Shown piece after piece: positions 7,771 through 17,568 of a stretch of 64,000 bases of DNA. The stretch's first letter is position 1, and every line of letters starts with the position of its first letter. The translations under genes were made by a program, and so were the position numbers. The notes beneath the pieces were generated by a model that was given only the letters and a program-made list of their open reading frames with translations, had not been told where the DNA came from and made no database searches. Source of the DNA: CAWGYQ01 sp963817395 (GTDB lineage Bacteria; Acidobacteriota; Vicinamibacteria; Vicinamibacterales; CAVPJW01); the NCBI GenBank assembly GCA_963817395.1, contig CAWFOC010000002.1, positions 1 through 64,000 on the forward strand, written 5' to 3'.

Positions 7771-9525
7771 ATGACGCTGCGAAGCCTCCTTGTCGCGGGT
7801 ACGATGCTTTCGACGGCTCCCCTGGCCTTTGGCCAGGTCGCCGCCGTCCCTCAACCTCCCGCCCATCTGGGGCTCGTTGATGGCGCCGCCACGTTGACAC
7901 GCAACGGAAACGTCGAGGAGGCCATCGCGAGCGTGCCGCTCGTCGAAGGCGACCGGCTTCGTACCGATGACGGGCGTTTGGAACTCGTGCTGATCGACGG
8001 ATCGGCGATCTATCTCGACGAGCGGTCGGAACTCGACGTCCAGTCGGGCACCATCGTGCGCTTGATCGAAGGGCATGCCACCGCCATCGTCGGCACGGCG
8101 TCGCGCGTCAACCCGGTCATCTATCAAATTGACACGCCTTCGGCATCCATCTTTCTCGAAGGTGCCGGCGAATACCGGGTCACAACCATCGCCGATGCTC
8201 GGGGTGGCGCGGTGGTCGATCTGGCTGTGGCTCGAGGAATCGCGCGGATCGAAACCGAGCGCGGCAGCCTCCTTGTTCGTACCGGTGAACGATCCAGCGT
8301 GCGCGACGGTGAGGCGGCGACGTATCCGCAGCCATTCAACTCGGCTCGCTGGACGCCGTTCGATCGCTGGGTTCGCGATCGTCAGGACGCCCGCACGGCC
8401 AGTCTCTCGACGCCCTATCTACCGACCGAGCTCCAGACGTATGCCGGCGACTTCGATCGGTATGGCAGCTGGGGCCAACAACCTGATTACGGGACCGTGT
8501 GGTATCCCACGGCAGTCGGCGCCGGCTGGCGGCCGTACTCCAACGGACACTGGCAGCATCTCGGGGGTTACGGCTGGAATTGGGTGGGCCGTGAGCCCTG
8601 GGGCTGGCCCACGCATCATTTTGGACATTGGGGATTCCATCGCGGGTCGTGGTTCTGGAGGCCGGGTCGCGTCTGGGCACCCGCGCGCGTCTGGTGGGCC
8701 CTGTCGCCCGGCTTCGTGAGCTGGTGTCCGCTCGGGATTGACGGACGCCCGGTGTTCGCGTTCTGGGGTCATGCCGGCTTCGGACGCCCGCTCGATCCCT
8801 GGCGTGGCTGGACCGTCGTACCGCGTGGCTCGTTCGGACTGCGGCGCCATGTCGGATCGATCGCGCTGGACGGGCGGGCGGTCGTCGGTGACCCGCAAGC
8901 GGCGTTCGTTATGCAACGCGCCGCGCCCAGAGTGCCCGCGACAGCTCGAAGTGCGATCGACTCGCGACGCGTGTTCAGCAATCGGACCCTCGGCGTCGCT
9001 CGCACGGGGGTGCCCACGCCGCCGGCGATCGCTGGCTCCCTTCGTGGCGGTTTCCCAGGCGGGACGCGCGTTGAATCGGCGGCGCCCGGGCCGGCACCGT
9101 TCTACCCCCCCGCGCTTCAGCAGCCAGCCGACTCTCCGTATCGCCGAGCAGAGAGAGTTGCCGCCGAGCGACGGGGGGACCGCAGTCGTCCGCCAGTCCA
9201 GCGATCCGGCGTTCCCTCGCTGGGTACGCCGTCACTGTATCCGCGCCAGTTTCACGCGCCAGGACTGGAACCTTTCCGGCCATTGGGCACTAGACCGTTC
9301 TGGCCAAGCCCGAATGGGTCGTACGGGCCGAGCGGTCATGGCTCCAGCAGGCAGCCCGCCGGTTCCGCTCAGCCGGTTGGATCGACGCGCGGCTCGGTTG
9401 CCATCCCAGGCGTGCCCGGACCGACCGCTCCCGCGACCGGCGCGCGCGCGCCAGGAATGATCGCGCCGCTTCCGCACGCTTCGCCGCCCACTCGCACAGC
9501 CGGAAGGCCTCAAGGCCGGAGCTAG
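7771..9525 (+). CDS. Exported FecR-domain protein with Trp/Gly/His-rich region (DUF6600-like)
   Basis: Secreted or periplasmic protein of 584 residues from ATG 7771. It has a signal peptide (MTLRSLLVAGTMLSTAPLAFG) and a FecR-like domain (about 30-190: ATLTRNGNVEEA, DGSAIYLDERSELDV). A striking Trp/Gly/His-rich block follows (about 225-340, e.g. GYGWNWVGREPWGWPTHHFG), then a long low-complexity Pro/Arg/Ser tail. In Proteobacteria and Acidobacteria such FecR plus DUF6600-type proteins are envelope-associated with unknown function; they are not the sigma-regulating FecR, and no sigma factor is adjacent here. It is divergent from dnaK and only 9 bases upstream of the class A PBP, suggesting an envelope-related operon. 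Confidence 0.75.
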   Translation: MTLRSLLVAGTMLSTAPLAFGQVAAVPQPPAHLGLVDGAATLTRNGNVEEAIASVPLVEGDRLRTDDGRLELVLIDGSAIYLDERSELDVQSGTIVRLIEGHATAIVGTASRVNPVIYQIDTPSASIFLEGAGEYRVTTIADARGGAVVDLAVARGIARIETERGSLLVRTGERSSVRDGEAATYPQPFNSARWTPFDRWVRDRQDARTASLSTPYLPTELQTYAGDFDRYGSWGQQPDYGTVWYPTAVGAGWRPYSNGHWQHLGGYGWNWVGREPWGWPTHHFGHWGFHRGSWFWRPGRVWAPARVWWALSPGFVSWCPLGIDGRPVFAFWGHAGFGRPLDPWRGWTVVPRGSFGLRRHVGSIALDGRAVVGDPQAAFVMQRAAPRVPATARSAIDSRRVFSNRTLGVARTGVPTPPAIAGSLRGGFPGGTRVESAAPGPAPFYPPALQQPADSPYRRAERVAAERRGDRSRPPVQRSGVPSLGTPSLYPRQFHAPGLEPFRPLGTRPFWPSPNGSYGPSGHGSSRQPAGSAQPVGSTRGSVAIPGVPGPTAPATGARAPGMIAPLPHASPPTRTAGRPQGRS

Positions 9526-9534
9526 GATTCGCGC

Positions 9535-11802
9535 GTGGCTCCTCCGCTGACCCGCTTCGCACATCATGCAGGCATCGCGGCCATGTTCGTGGCGGCAGCT
9601 GCCGCGGGAGCCCTGAGCGGCGGCGTCTTTGCGTACGCCAGCGATCTTCCGCAGATCTCGGCGCTCGACGGCTACGCGCCCAACACCATCACCCGCGTCC
9701 TGGCGGCCGATGGTCAGACGGTCGGCGAGTTCGCCACTGAACGTCGTGTGGTCATCGGATACGACGACATCTCCCCGCGTTTTCGCGAAGCGATCCTTGC
9801 GACGGAGGACGCCGGGTTCGACCGGCATTTCGGGTTGAGCATTCCCCGCATCATTTCGGCGATCATCACCGACATCGTCGAATGGCGGATGGCGCAGGGA
9901 GCGAGCACGCTGACGCAGCAGCTGGCGCGCAACCTGTTTCTGACCCCGGACAAGTCGGTCGAGCGGAAGGTCAAGGAGCTCATCCTGACCATCCAGATCG
10001 AAAAGCGGTACACGAAGCGTGAGATCTTCACGCTCTACTGTAACCAGATCTTTCTGGGGCACGGCGCGTACGGGGTGGAAGCCGCGGCGCGCATCTACTT
10101 CGGCAAGCGCGCCCGCGACCTCAATCTGGAAGAAGGCGCGCTCATCGCCGGTATCATCCAGCGGCCGGCGCGCCAGAGCCCGTATGTCGACATGAACGCC
10201 GCGCTCCGGAGGCGGAACTACGCGTTGCAGCGCATGGCCGACGAGGGCAATCTGACCCAGGCCGAAGCCGACGCGGCGAAGGAGCGGCCTATCGTGCTGA
10301 GCGGTCAGCACGGCACCGATTCGGTGGCACCCTACTTTCTCGAGGAAGTGCGCAAGTACCTCGAGGCCCGATACGGCGCGAAACCACTCTACGAGAGCGG
10401 CCTGCGCGTGCAGACCTCGCTCGACCTCGATCTGCAGCGCGCCGCCAACGACGCCCTCGATCACGGACTGCGCGCGCTCGATCGACGCCGTGGCTACCGT
10501 CGACCCTCACGGAACGTCGTCGCCGAAGGGCACACGGCCGAGTCGTTCCAGCACGAACGCTGGCGGCGTGCGATGGCGGTCGAGCAGGTCGTCCCGGCAG
10601 TGGTGCTCAGCGTCGACGCGACGGCCATTCAGGCCCGCGCGGGCGCCCTCCGCGTGAGAATCGACAGCAGTGGGTACGGCTGGACGCGCCGAACGCCGCC
10701 GAAACTCGTCAAGGTCGGCGATCTCATCGAAACTCGGCTCGCCACAATCGACGCCGCACAGGGGACGGGTGCCGGCTCGCTCGAGCAGGCGCCGCTTGTC
10801 GAGGGCGCCATCCTGACGCTCGACAACCAGACCGGGCAGGTGCGTGCCATGGTCGGTGGATATAGTTTTGACCGCAGCAAGTTCAATCGGGCGGTGCAGG
10901 CCTATCGGCAGGTCGGCTCCGCATTCAAGCCGTTCGTTTACACGGCAGCCATCGACCGCGGCTACACGCCGGCTTCGATCCTGGCCGACGAGCCCGTCAC
11001 CTTCCCCGCCGGTCCAGGACAGGAGCCGTACAGCCCGCAGAACTACAGCAAGGATTTCGCGGGCCCGGTCACGCTCCGGCGCGCGTTCGAGCAGTCGCTC
11101 AACGTGCCGGCGGTGCGGGTGATGGATCAGCTCGGCCCGGCGCAGGTGGTTGCCTACGCCCGGCGCTTCGGACTGCACGCCGCTCTGCCACCCTACTTGT
11201 CAGTGGCCCTCGGCGCCGCAGAAGCCACGTTGACGGAGATGACGAGCGCGTTCTCGGTGTTTCCGAATCGCGGTGTCCGCATGCGGCCGTACCAGATTCT
11301 CAAGGTCTCGGATCGCGATGGGAACCTCCTCGAAGAAAACCGCCCGGAGGCCAACGACGCCATTCGCGCCGACACTGCCTATGTGATGACCAATCTGTTG
11401 CGCGGCGCCGTCCAGCGTGGGACCGCGGCGCAGGCGGGCGCGCTCGACTGGCCGCTCGGCGGCAAGACGGGGACCACCAACGACTACACCGACGCGTGGT
11501 TCATCGGCTTCGACCCGACCATCACCGTCGGTGTTTGGGTGGGCTTCGACGAAAAGAAGGCGCTGGGCCCCGCGGAGACGGGGGCGGTTGCGGCATTGCC
11601 GATCTGGATCGATTTCATGCGCCGCTATATCGAGCTCAAGGGCGACCGGGCGAACGTGCCCCAGTTCCAGGCCCCCGGGAACATCGTCTTCCTGGCCGTC
11701 GATCGCGCCACCGGTGTGCCGGCGCTCCCCGACGCGTCAGACGCCATTACGGAGGCGTTCATCTCCGGCACGCAGCCGCAACCGGTCTTCGGTCACCCCT
11801 GA
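9535..11802 (+). CDS. Class A penicillin-binding protein (PBP1A family)
   Basis: Bifunctional peptidoglycan synthase, 755 residues, anchored by an N-terminal membrane segment (about 13-33). The GT51 glycosyltransferase has catalytic Glu91 in TEDAGFDRHFG and the conserved QQLARNLFL and RKVKELILTIQIEKRY motifs. The transpeptidase has S462-x-x-K (SAFK), S521-L-N and K644-T-G. All catalytic motifs are intact. It is named PBP1A family rather than mrcA because orthology cannot be judged here. The start is a GTG at 9535, nine bases after the FecR-gene stop. It converges on prfB. Length and domain order match the family. Confidence 0.9.
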   Translation: MAPPLTRFAHHAGIAAMFVAAAAAGALSGGVFAYASDLPQISALDGYAPNTITRVLAADGQTVGEFATERRVVIGYDDISPRFREAILATEDAGFDRHFGLSIPRIISAIITDIVEWRMAQGASTLTQQLARNLFLTPDKSVERKVKELILTIQIEKRYTKREIFTLYCNQIFLGHGAYGVEAAARIYFGKRARDLNLEEGALIAGIIQRPARQSPYVDMNAALRRRNYALQRMADEGNLTQAEADAAKERPIVLSGQHGTDSVAPYFLEEVRKYLEARYGAKPLYESGLRVQTSLDLDLQRAANDALDHGLRALDRRRGYRRPSRNVVAEGHTAESFQHERWRRAMAVEQVVPAVVLSVDATAIQARAGALRVRIDSSGYGWTRRTPPKLVKVGDLIETRLATIDAAQGTGAGSLEQAPLVEGAILTLDNQTGQVRAMVGGYSFDRSKFNRAVQAYRQVGSAFKPFVYTAAIDRGYTPASILADEPVTFPAGPGQEPYSPQNYSKDFAGPVTLRRAFEQSLNVPAVRVMDQLGPAQVVAYARRFGLHAALPPYLSVALGAAEATLTEMTSAFSVFPNRGVRMRPYQILKVSDRDGNLLEENRPEANDAIRADTAYVMTNLLRGAVQRGTAAQAGALDWPLGGKTGTTNDYTDAWFIGFDPTITVGVWVGFDEKKALGPAETGAVAALPIWIDFMRRYIELKGDRANVPQFQAPGNIVFLAVDRATGVPALPDASDAITEAFISGTQPQPVFGHP

Positions 11803-11821
11803 CCCTTGCCGTTTCGTCGCG

Positions 11822-12956
11822 CTAGTCGTCATCCGGCGCAGGCTGCCCCAGCGTGCCGCTGGCTTTCTGCATCAGATACGTCTTGATGAACCCGTCGAGA
11901 TCGCCGTCGAGCACGCGTGCGACGTCGCCCACCTCGACCTTGGTTCGATGGTCTTTGATCAGCTGGTACGGATGCAGGACGTAACTGCGGATCTGGCTGC
12001 CGAAGGCGATGTCCCGCTTCGTGCCTCCGATCTGGTCGAGCTTCGCCTGCTGCTCTTTCGTGCGCAGGTCGAACAGCCTGGCGCGCAGCACTCGCATGGC
12101 GGAGTCGCGATTGCGATGCTGCGAACGCTCGTTCTGACACTGGACAACGAGGCCAGTGGGCAGATGCGTAATGCGGATGGCCGAGTCGGTGACATTGACG
12201 TGCTGCCCGCCGGCGCCGCTCGACCGGAACGTGTCGATGCGGAGATCCTTGTCTTCAATCTTGAGATCGACGTCGTCCGGCAATTCGGGCCACACGAAGA
12301 CCGACGCGAACGACGTGTGACGCCTCGAGGCCTGATCGAACGGCGAGATGCGCACCAGACGATGGATGCCGGCTTCGGCCGACAGCCAGCCGTAGGCGTA
12401 CTCGCCGGCCACGGTCACGGTGGCGCTCTTCAAGCCGGCCTCGTCGCCGGCCTGTGAATCGACGGTCTCCACCTTGAAGCCGCGGCGTTCCGCCCAGCGA
12501 AGGTACATTCGGAGCAGCATCTCGGCCCAGTCTTGCGACTCGGTGCCGCCCGCTCCGGGATGGATGGTCAGGATGGCGGCCCGGCGATCATATTCACCGC
12601 CGAGCATCTTCTTGATCTCGGCAGCTTCCACTTCACGTCCGAACGCATCGAGCCCGAGCGCGAGCTCGCCGGTGACATCCTCACCCTGGCCTGCCCATTC
12701 GACGAGCACCGCCAGGTCGTCGCTACGGCGGGCAAGCGACGTCAGGAGGTCGGAATCCTCCTCGAGTCGGCGGCGGCGCTGCAGAATCTTCTGTGCCTCA
12801 GCCTGATCCTTCCAGAAATCCGGCTCGCCAATCCGGGCTTCCAGTCGTTTCAGTTCATCAGTGGGCTTGGAGACCTCAAAGATAGCTCCGAAGGTCAGCG
12901 GAGCGTTTCAGCAGATCCTGATACCGTCGCGTGAGCTCATCGAGGACAAGGGCCAA
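11822..12956 (-). CDS. prfB: Peptide chain release factor 2, requires programmed +1 frameshift
   Basis: Terminates translation at UGA and UAA. Translation begins at TTG 12956, seven bases after a strong AAGGAGG. The first 26 codons (LALVLDELTRRYQDLL...) end ...RSYL at an in-frame TGA (12876-12878). After a +1 shift at CTT TGA the frame continues EVSKPTDELKRLEARIG to the C-terminus at 11822, about 377 residues in all. The stop-codon recognition motif SPF (VRISPFDQASRRHTSF) and the catalytic GGQ (SSGAGGQHVNV) are present. This is the classic autoregulated prfB arrangement, not a sequencing error. It lies about 30 bases downstream of lnt on the same strand. Confidence 0.95.
12876..12890 (-). promoter_or_regulatory. 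prfB programmed +1 frameshift site
   Basis: The minus strand reads CGGAGC (12885-12890, internal Shine-Dalgarno-like), TAT, CTT (12879-12881) and TGA (12876-12878). This parallels the E. coli AGGGGG-TAT-CTT-TGA site. Slow decoding of the in-frame UGA when RF2 is low allows slippage from CUU to UUU. The same spacing between the SD-like element and the CTT codon is kept. Confidence 0.93.
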
Positions 12957-12986
12957 GAGACAGCCTCCTTCTGGACGGAAGACCCG

Positions 12987-14474
12987 TCACGCGTGCTTGC
13001 TGCGGTTCTCACCCGGTCGGAGCCGGCCCCGGCGGTCGGCGACCACGGCGGTCAGCGAGAAAAGCGTAATGGCGACGCACGCGTAGGCGAAGAGATCGCC
13101 GATTCTCGCGTACAGAGTGGTGGACGTCAAAAACCGCGCCTGCCCCACCAGCGCCACGGTCTCGAACAATTCCGATCTCATCACGACGCGCCCGTAAGGA
13201 TCGACAATACCGCTGATGCCGGTATTCGCGGCCCGAACCAGGTAGCGTCCCTGTTCCACGGCGCGCATCGCAGCCTGCTCGAAGTGTTGATGCGGGGCGG
13301 ACGAGGTGCCGTACCACGCGTCGTTCGTGATCGTCGTCAGGAGCTCGCTGCCTTCCAGGACGAACTGACGAATGAGTGCCGGGTACACGATTTCGTAGCA
13401 GATGGCCGCACTCACGTTGTGCGATCCCACCGGCAACATGACGGCCTCAGTGCCTGGCGAAAACCCGCCCACCGATTCCACGAGCGGAGCCGCAAAGAAG
13501 AGGAGGTCGCGCAGGGGTACGTACTCGCCAAACGGCACCAGGTGGATCTTGCGGTAAGCGACTGCCTCGCCCGAGGGCGAAAGCACGAACGCCGCGTTGA
13601 AATGGCGTCGGGGCGTCGTCCATTCGACCTGATCGCTGCCGAACAGCAACGTGACACCAGTCTCGCTCGCCAACTGCTCGAGCCGCGTCTTCCCGGAACG
13701 ATCCTCCTCGAAGAGGAACGGTGTCGCCGATTCTGGCCAGAGGATGAAGCGTGCACCGCGCGCCACGGCGTCCCTGGTCAGCGCGATATACCGCTCGATG
13801 ATGGCGGAGGCATGTTGGGGATCCCACTTCTGTTCCTGCGGCACATTCCCCTGAATCAGGCCCACTTCGACAGGCTGGCCCGCTTCGACGAGCGTCCCCC
13901 GTGCGACCCGCTGCCCGCCCCAGGCAGCCACGAGAACGGCCAGGGCGGTCGCGACCGCGAGTGGCGCCAGTCGCTGGCGCCCGCGGAGGATCACAGCGAG
14001 CGCTACCCCCGCGCTGACCGCGGCGACCAGACCCGAGATTCCATAGATGCCGACGAGGCTGGCGAGCTGGGCGACGGGCGTCACCGTGACCTGGCTGTAC
14101 CCAAGGAGCACCCAGGGAAACCCGCCGAAGAGCTCGGCGCGTCCAAGCTCGGTCGCCACCCAGACCGCCGGTGACAAGACGAGCGCGATGGCCCCGAGGG
14201 TCGCGACCAGCCGGCCGACCACCAGACCGAAGATCGCCGGATACGCCGCCATGAACAGGACGAGCGCCAGGTTCACGAGGCCGGCAAGCGGTCTCGTCAA
14301 CCCACCGAAGGTCACCATGACGTCGGTGATCCAGTAGAGCGTCCCGGTGAAGTACACCGCGCCGGTCGTCAACCCGAGCAGCAGGCCGCGCGCGGCTGCG
14401 CTCCCCGGCGCCCGCGGGGGCCTGGCGGATCGGTAGATCGCGACGAGCAGTGGCGCCAACGCCACCCACGCCAC
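12987..14474 (-). CDS. lnt: Apolipoprotein N-acyltransferase
   Basis: Inner-membrane enzyme that adds the third acyl chain to lipoproteins. Several N-terminal membrane helices (about 1-190) precede a nitrilase-like domain. From GTG 14474 the catalytic triad is Glu248 (ILWPESA), Lys309 (AYRKIHLVPFGEY) and Cys359 (AAICYEIVYP). The frame stays open upstream to about 14546 and encodes VFLTLSFPKFGQPV, which resembles the usual first helix of Lnt. The true start therefore probably overlaps the end of the SPOR gene, possibly at CTG 14546, or one base is wrong there. It is co-oriented with the SPOR gene upstream and prfB downstream. Confidence 0.92.
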   Translation of the reverse strand: MAWVALAPLLVAIYRSARPPRAPGSAAARGLLLGLTTGAVYFTGTLYWITDVMVTFGGLTRPLAGLVNLALVLFMAAYPAIFGLVVGRLVATLGAIALVLSPAVWVATELGRAELFGGFPWVLLGYSQVTVTPVAQLASLVGIYGISGLVAAVSAGVALAVILRGRQRLAPLAVATALAVLVAAWGGQRVARGTLVEAGQPVEVGLIQGNVPQEQKWDPQHASAIIERYIALTRDAVARGARFILWPESATPFLFEEDRSGKTRLEQLASETGVTLLFGSDQVEWTTPRRHFNAAFVLSPSGEAVAYRKIHLVPFGEYVPLRDLLFFAAPLVESVGGFSPGTEAVMLPVGSHNVSAAICYEIVYPALIRQFVLEGSELLTTITNDAWYGTSSAPHQHFEQAAMRAVEQGRYLVRAANTGISGIVDPYGRVVMRSELFETVALVGQARFLTSTTLYARIGDLFAYACVAITLFSLTAVVADRRGRLRPGENRSKHA

Positions 14475-14530
14475 GACCGGCTGGCCAAATTTCGGAAAGC
14501 TGAGTGTCAGGAAGACGCCGGCGAGAACGG

Positions 14531-15184
14531 CTAGCGAATAATCCAGGGCTTGAACTGCTCTTCCTTCTCGAGGCGGGCTGCCACCTTCTCGGCCTCGCCA
14601 CGAGTCTTGAACTTGCCGACTCGTACACGGTACACACCCGCGCCGCCACTCTGCGGCGCCATGACGTAGGCGGAGTATCCCTTCCCGGTGAGTCGGCGCA
14701 CCATGTTTTCCGCTTCCGTGCGCTCGCTCATCGCCGCAATTTGCACCGCAAAGCCGGCGCCTGCCGGCTCACCCGCAACGGCGCTTCCGGCCGCAACCTT
14801 TGGAGCAGCCCCTGTTGCCGCCTTGGCCGGGGTGGGGTGGGCCGGAGGCGAAGGCTTCGCCGACGCCGGCTTGAGCGTTTCCTTGCTGGTTGTCTCGCCC
14901 TCGAGCCGCTCGTGATACGTCAGGTCCGCATCCGCGGGGGTTGGTGGCTCCGCAGAGACGGGCTGCGCGGCGCCGGCCGCCGGCTCGGTCGGCTGCGCGC
15001 TGGAATCTGCGATGGCGGCCGCCGGCGCGGACTCTGCGCCAGCCATGAGGCCCTCGGGACGCACACCGCGACCGACGAGGACGCCGCACAGGAAGATGAC
15101 GACAAACACGACGGTCGCGGCCATGAACAGGAACACCAGTTGCTTCCCATTCAATTGAATCTCGCGGAAACTGTCGTCACTCAT
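14531..15184 (-). CDS. SPOR-domain membrane protein
   Basis: A 217-residue bitopic protein: cytoplasmic N-terminus, one membrane helix (about residues 17-40), a long Ala/Pro/Lys linker (about 55-140), and a C-terminal SPOR domain (about 143-217: FAVQIAAMSERTEAENMVRRL, then VYRVRVGKFKTRGEAEKV). SPOR domains bind denuded septal peptidoglycan, so a division or envelope role is likely; it is not recognisable as a specific Fts or Ded protein. Its stop overlaps the probable start of lnt, so the two are likely coupled. A TGCTAAAAT element lies 59 bases upstream. Confidence 0.85.
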   Translation of the reverse strand: MSDDSFREIQLNGKQLVFLFMAATVVFVVIFLCGVLVGRGVRPEGLMAGAESAPAAAIADSSAQPTEPAAGAAQPVSAEPPTPADADLTYHERLEGETTSKETLKPASAKPSPPAHPTPAKAATGAAPKVAAGSAVAGEPAGAGFAVQIAAMSERTEAENMVRRLTGKGYSAYVMAPQSGGAGVYRVRVGKFKTRGEAEKVAARLEKEEQFKPWIIR

Positions 15185-15242
15185 AACGCTTCGTCCCTCA
15201 TTCCGACGTCTTCACCTTCGTGCCGTCGCTCTCGCGCGAACG

Positions 15243-15251
15243 ATTTTAGCA
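15243..15251 (-). promoter_or_regulatory. Extended -10 promoter of the SPOR-lnt-prfB run
   Basis: The minus strand reads TGCTAAAAT (TGC plus TAAAAT), giving a predicted transcript start near 15236 and a leader of about 50 bases before the ATG at 15184. The flanking 148-base gap (15185-15332) holds nothing else I can name. Confidence 0.5.
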
Positions 15252-15332
15252 CGTTTCTCCTGCTCGGCTCGGTCTCGCTGACCGTCGCTCCGCTACGTGT
15301 CGCGTGCGACCGGCGTGCGCAGACACTCCGGT

Positions 15333-16949
15333 TCAGCGCGAGCCGTTCACTTTCCGTAAAAGTTCCTGAACGTCCGGCGAGCCGGGATCCAGCACGGCGG
15401 CACGCTCAGCTTCTCGGCGGGCACCTGCTTCGTCTTTGGCCTGGAGCAGCGCTTCGCCCAACGCGACGTGCGCCGCGGAGGTTTCCTGGCTCCAGAGCGA
15501 GATGGTGAGCGCGTCGACGGCCTCGCGGATCCGGCCGGTTCTGAGATAGATCCGGCCGATTAGAAGATTGGCCTCATGCTGGTACGGCGACAGGTACAGA
15601 CACCGCCGCAATTCCACGATGGCTTCGCGGTCGCGCTCGACCTCGAAGAGCCGCCGCCCTTGCGACAGATGATACGCCGCCACGTCACGTCCGTCGCGCT
15701 GCTCGCTGGCAATCAGCGCCAGGTCGACGCGACGTGTTCCCGAGCCCTCGAGGTCGACCTCGAGCCGTTCGAGACCGCGTGGCACCGTCCCCGTGTCCTC
15801 ACGTCGGGCGCTGTCATCTTCAGCGAGCTGAGCGGCCAGATCGTGCTCTCTTGCTGCTTCGAGCTCACTCCCGGAGGCTTTTAGCGCCGCACCAAGGATC
15901 AGGTGCGCGGTACCGTCTGCTGGATTCAACCGCACCGCCTGGCGCAGCCAGTAGATAGCAGCTCGCTGGTCGCGGGCGAGCGCGTAGGCGTAGCCGAGAT
16001 TGAAAAAATAGTCCGGGCTCCGCCGCGTCGGCCTCTGCGGCCTTGTTGAAATAGTACGGAGCGCCTCCAAGGTCGGACGCGGTGCCGCGCCGGATCTGGA
16101 CCACGCCGAGATTGTTGTAGAGGGCCGCAGCCGGTGCCTCGGCCAGGAGCGCCCGAAGCCCCTTCGACGCCTCTTCGAACTGCTTGAGATGAACCTGGGA
16201 GACCGTTGCGAGAAACCGCGCCCGACGCCACAGTTTCGACCGCGACGACACGGCCGACGCCGTCGCGAGGGCTCGCTTGTGATCGCCAAGGTCCGTTTGA
16301 ACGTCCCAGAGCGCCAGCCGCACATCCTCATAGTCCGGCGCGAGCTTGAGCGCTCCCGCCAAAAATGTCGCTTGTGTGGCGGGCGTCTCTGCGAGAAGGC
16401 CTTTCACGTAGTTCTCGAAGGCCGCCAGCGGTGGACGCTCGGGCGACGGCGCCGGCAATACGCCTGATGCGTCGGGCGACAGCCGACCGGCAATCCGATG
16501 GAACAGATCGAAGAGACCGTCGAGCGGTGCGCGATCGACGGATTCGGCCTCAATCTGCCCGGTGTCGAGGCGAATCGCCCGCGTCCGGACCTCGAGCACG
16601 TCTCCCGTGAGCGCGATCGTCCCGTAGACGATCGAGCCGGCGCCGAGAAGCTGTCCGACCCTGATCACCGTGGCATGGCTCAGTGCCGCAATCGGCGGTA
16701 CCTGCAGCCGCTGGAACGCCTGCAGCCGCTCGGCGCGCGTAATGATGCTGGTTCCCCGGGCTTCGAGGTCGTTCGTCAGGAGAACCGCTGCACCTTCGCG
16801 CAGCCAGGTACAGTCGATCCTGCTCAGCCACCGGTTCGAACGGAATGACGAGCACCGGCCCGGAAGAGTCGACGCGCTCCTGTGCACGCGCCATGGGCGT
16901 CGGCGGCGAGCGCGACGGCACACCCAAGGACCGCGACGGCCGCCCTCAT
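15333..16949 (-). CDS. Exported TPR-repeat protein, three frameshifts
   Basis: The N-terminus MRAAVAVLGCAVALAADAHG is a signal peptide. The reading frame then shifts near 16885, near 16850, and again at an A6 run near 16005-16010. Joined, the protein has a FlgO/TolB-like N-terminal part (VLVIPFEPV, VIRVGQLLGAGSIVYGTIAL, a pattern seen in proteins that test for a named component) followed by TPR helices (e.g. LYNNLGVVQIRRG, FFNLGYAYALARDQRAAIYWLRQA, AAHVALGEALLQAKDEAGA). This is likely a periplasmic scaffold of unknown partner. It overlaps the start of the V4R-like gene by four bases on the same strand, so those two are probably co-expressed. Confidence 0.72.
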
Positions 16950-17545
16950 GCGGCGGCCCGCGCTGGTTCTCGGCCTGCCCCGAGGACTTCGATGGTGATG
17001 AGACAGGCGCCGTGTCCCGCGCCGCGACATTCGCTGACGCGCGCGTCAGCGTCGAGATTGGCCAGCGCGAGCAGCCGGACGAAGGCGGCCGCGTAGTACC
17101 CGCAGAGCGGCTGGTCCCCCGGCTCCCGGACCCCGCAGAAAATGGACCCACGCAGATCGACGGTTGCGGTTTTACGACGCACGCGCACGGTCGCCCGGCT
17201 GGATGCGCAGGAGTCGCGGACGAAACGTCGCATCACGCGCAAGGTCAGCCTCACTCGCAATGCCGGCGGCAACGAGCGTACGAGCGCGCGACGCATCGAC
17301 GCGAGATCGGCAGACGTCCAGTCGGCGGCATACTCACCAGCGCGGGCCATGACATCTTCATACGACGGGCCTTCGAGACGCAGGAAACTCAAGACGGCCG
17401 ACAGCTGTGCGAGCCCGATGCGGCCATCGCGCAGGCCTTCCGGGTTCAGCCAATTCTCGTAGAATTCCAGTCTGCCCGGCAGGATGTCGGCAATGCCTTG
17501 GTGCAGGCTGGCCACGAGCACGCGCCCGATTCCCGATCCGCTCAT
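16946..17545 (-). CDS. V4R-like small-molecule-binding protein (hypothetical)
   Basis: A 199-residue protein from ATG 17545. The C-terminal 60 residues end in RVSECRGAGHGACLITIEV, which resembles the closing Cys-containing hairpin of V4R (4-vinyl reductase) domains. Those act as hydrocarbon or ligand sensors. The N-terminal half (FYENWLNPEGLRDGRIGLAQL) matches Acidobacterial proteins annotated only as hypothetical, as far as I can recall. The start is only 23 bases from mobA on the other strand. It precedes and overlaps the TPR gene, so a sensor/scaffold pair is possible; that is inference. Confidence 0.6.
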   Translation of the reverse strand: MSGSGIGRVLVASLHQGIADILPGRLEFYENWLNPEGLRDGRIGLAQLSAVLSFLRLEGPSYEDVMARAGEYAADWTSADLASMRRALVRSLPPALRVRLTLRVMRRFVRDSCASSRATVRVRRKTATVDLRGSIFCGVREPGDQPLCGYYAAAFVRLLALANLDADARVSECRGAGHGACLITIEVLGAGREPARAAA

Positions 17546-17568
17546 TTTTCTGGTAAGGTTACGACCGG

